Shown here: positions 62,952 to 64,000 of the stretch, in pieces | Layout of the letters: every line of letters begins with the position of its first letter | Position numbering within the stretch: position 1 is the first letter of the stretch | Origin: Bacteroidota bacterium | GTDB lineage: Bacteria; Bacteroidota; Ignavibacteria; UBA10030 | Direction of reading: 5' to 3' | Assembly (NCBI GenBank): GCA_026416125.1 | Contig: JAOAFT010000001.1 | Location: forward strand, 185,032 to 249,031 | DNA: 64,000 nt | Made by a program: the position numbers and the translations under genes | Notes under the pieces: model-generated | The model's input: the letters and a program-made list of their open reading frames with translations, nothing else | Databases searched by the model: none | Told to the model about the DNA's origin: nothing

Positions 62952-63983
62952 TCAGGACACTAAGTTAAAATGAAGAGTAAAGGGAATACCAAATTGAACG
63001 GCGTCTGGATCATATTCTGAAACATAACCTCCTTGTGTTACTCGTCCGTAAAATTCTTTGACTTTACTAGTACGAAAAATACTACCAGGTGTGAATAGCA
63101 CCAAAGGTTTCTTGAACGGATTTTTTGATAGAGATTTCTCCTCGCCTAATCGCCCATATTTAACTATAAAATCGTAACTGCATTCTTCAACAAAACCATC
63201 TTCACTCGAGGGTAAATAATTACCCAAAGTAATAAATGCATTTGTATCCGTAGGTTCTTTTATCTCGTTAAATTCGTTTATATCTCCATAAATTTCGAAT
63301 TGTCCAAAACCACTAGTTTTCTTTTTTCCAAAGCCAATTTCGAAAACGTTTTTTAAGATCTTTTCACATTCAAAGTATTTATATGTATTCTCATCAAGAA
63401 TTTTGATTAAAAATACAACTCTTGTATCTTCATCTAAAAATTTTGGGTGATAAGTGAAAAGTTGACCCTCTCGTGCGCTTAATGAGCTTCTATCTATTTC
63501 AACACTGACCTTTAAATCGCTTTCAAATTTCGGCCTCTTAAGTTTATCATTTATTACGCTTTCATATAGCTTCTCTAATTCACCTTTAATAAAAAGGTTA
63601 AATTGTTCAGTAGTTAGCAAATCAAATGATTTTAATTCCTTGTTGGTCAAAAAATCTATTATTAAATCTTTTTTGCTTTTTGTTGCTTCAACTAGTTCAG
63701 ATTTTTTCAGATGAATTAGTGGTCTCGGAAAGAATAATTCAGTTCTTATAATTTTATTTCTTTTCGTTTCATCGTCCCAATAATCCTTTTCAAGTAATCC
63801 ATTCGATATAGTAAAGGGTGGGCTTGAATTAGTTTTATGATACAACGAGATAAATTCCTTTACCTTATCATCGCCAAAATAATCTATTAAACGCCAGCAA
63901 AAGTGCCCCATAACTGTATCTGAATGTAAATCTGAAAGTAAACCGGATTTGAGTTCGAGTGTTAGTTTTTTAATTGTAGCCAT
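62952..63983 (-). CDS. csm4: Type III-A CRISPR RAMP protein Csm4
   Basis: 343 residues. MATIKKLTLELKSGLLSDLHSDTVMGHFCWRLIDYFG is the standard Csm4 opening; SLSAREGQLFTYHPKFLDEDTRVVFLIKI, the glycine-rich RAMP loop GFGKKKTSGFGQFEI and VLFTPGSIFRTS follow. Csm4 binds the crRNA 5' handle and Cas10 within the Csm complex. Cas10, Csm2, Csm3, Csm5 and Cas6 are not in the window and presumably lie to the right. GAAGAG precedes the ATG, and only 17 bases of upstream sequence remain. The stop lies close to the inserted GxxExxY element, which separates it from csx1. Confidence 0.95.
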   Translation of the reverse strand: MATIKKLTLELKSGLLSDLHSDTVMGHFCWRLIDYFGDDKVKEFISLYHKTNSSPPFTISNGLLEKDYWDDETKRNKIIRTELFFPRPLIHLKKSELVEATKSKKDLIIDFLTNKELKSFDLLTTEQFNLFIKGELEKLYESVINDKLKRPKFESDLKVSVEIDRSSLSAREGQLFTYHPKFLDEDTRVVFLIKILDENTYKYFECEKILKNVFEIGFGKKKTSGFGQFEIYGDINEFNEIKEPTDTNAFITLGNYLPSSEDGFVEECSYDFIVKYGRLGEEKSLSKNPFKKPLVLFTPGSIFRTSKVKEFYGRVTQGGYVSEYDPDAVQFGIPFTLHFNLVS

Positions 63984-64000
63984 AGTTTACTCTTCTTCTA

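Overview
The window looks like a chromosomal contig of a low-GC member of the Bacteroidota/Chlorobiota (FCB) group, perhaps near Ignavibacteria or Kapabacteria. This is an inference from gene content (RibBA, GreA, VanZ, dNK-FolK-FolB, LytR_C next to RsfS, GxxExxY element, signal-peptide GH3/GH105 enzymes); no rRNA is present to settle it. Many genes have clear Shine-Dalgarno sequences, and GTG/TTG starts occur (rsfS, yajC, asnS, cas1, csx1). Almost everything is on the minus strand; only a tRNA-Asn and one histidine kinase are on the plus strand.

Left to right: (1) 1-19909 is one long minus-strand surface-polysaccharide cluster: dTDP-sugar genes, Wza-like export protein, Wzz-like chain-length protein, Wzy-like polymerase, five stand-alone glycosyltransferases, two NAD-dependent epimerases, WecB, an intact initiating phosphoglycosyltransferase, an aminotransferase, and an odd fusion of a GT2 enzyme with a degenerate phosphoglycosyltransferase. 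It is followed by accA and a thioesterase cut by the left edge. No Wzx flippase is seen. (2) 20100-23443 holds argS, rsfS, a LytR_C protein, a small exported protein and tRNA-Asn. (3) 23612-26974 is a hybrid sensor kinase with a periplasmic solute-binding domain. (4) 27027-36033 is a catabolic-looking block: GH3, a C1 peptidase, GH105, and a corrinoid methyl-transfer set (two UroD-like methyltransferases, a homocysteine methyltransferase, a corrinoid protein) whose methyl donor is unknown. (5) 36196-49931 is mostly housekeeping: greA, ribBA, yajC, tgt, nnr, a NhaD-type antiporter, an ABC exporter, asnS, dNK, folK, folB, gltX.

(6) 50180-63983 is a defence island. It begins with a Zorya-like trio (ZorA-like MotA/ExbB channel with long coiled-coil tail, ZorB-like OmpA protein, and a third protein that seems to stop before any nuclease domain), with a possible 39-residue zinc-ribbon microprotein upstream. 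After a predicted outer-membrane protein comes a type III-A CRISPR-Cas locus: a 4-repeat array, a TPR protein of unknown function placed between array and cas2, cas2, cas1 with an unusual N-terminal insertion, a CARF protein of the NE0113 family with a winged-helix-like tail, a Can2/Card1-type CARF nuclease, a small CRISPR-associated protein, a Csx1-type HEPN RNase, and csm4 at the right edge. A frameshifted GxxExxY gene flanked by 23-bp direct repeats has entered the CRISPR locus between csx1 and csm4. The most promising candidates for undescribed biology are the CRISPR-linked TPR protein, the Zorya-like trio, the set of cyclic-oligoadenylate-sensing proteins, and the corrinoid methyltransferase cluster.
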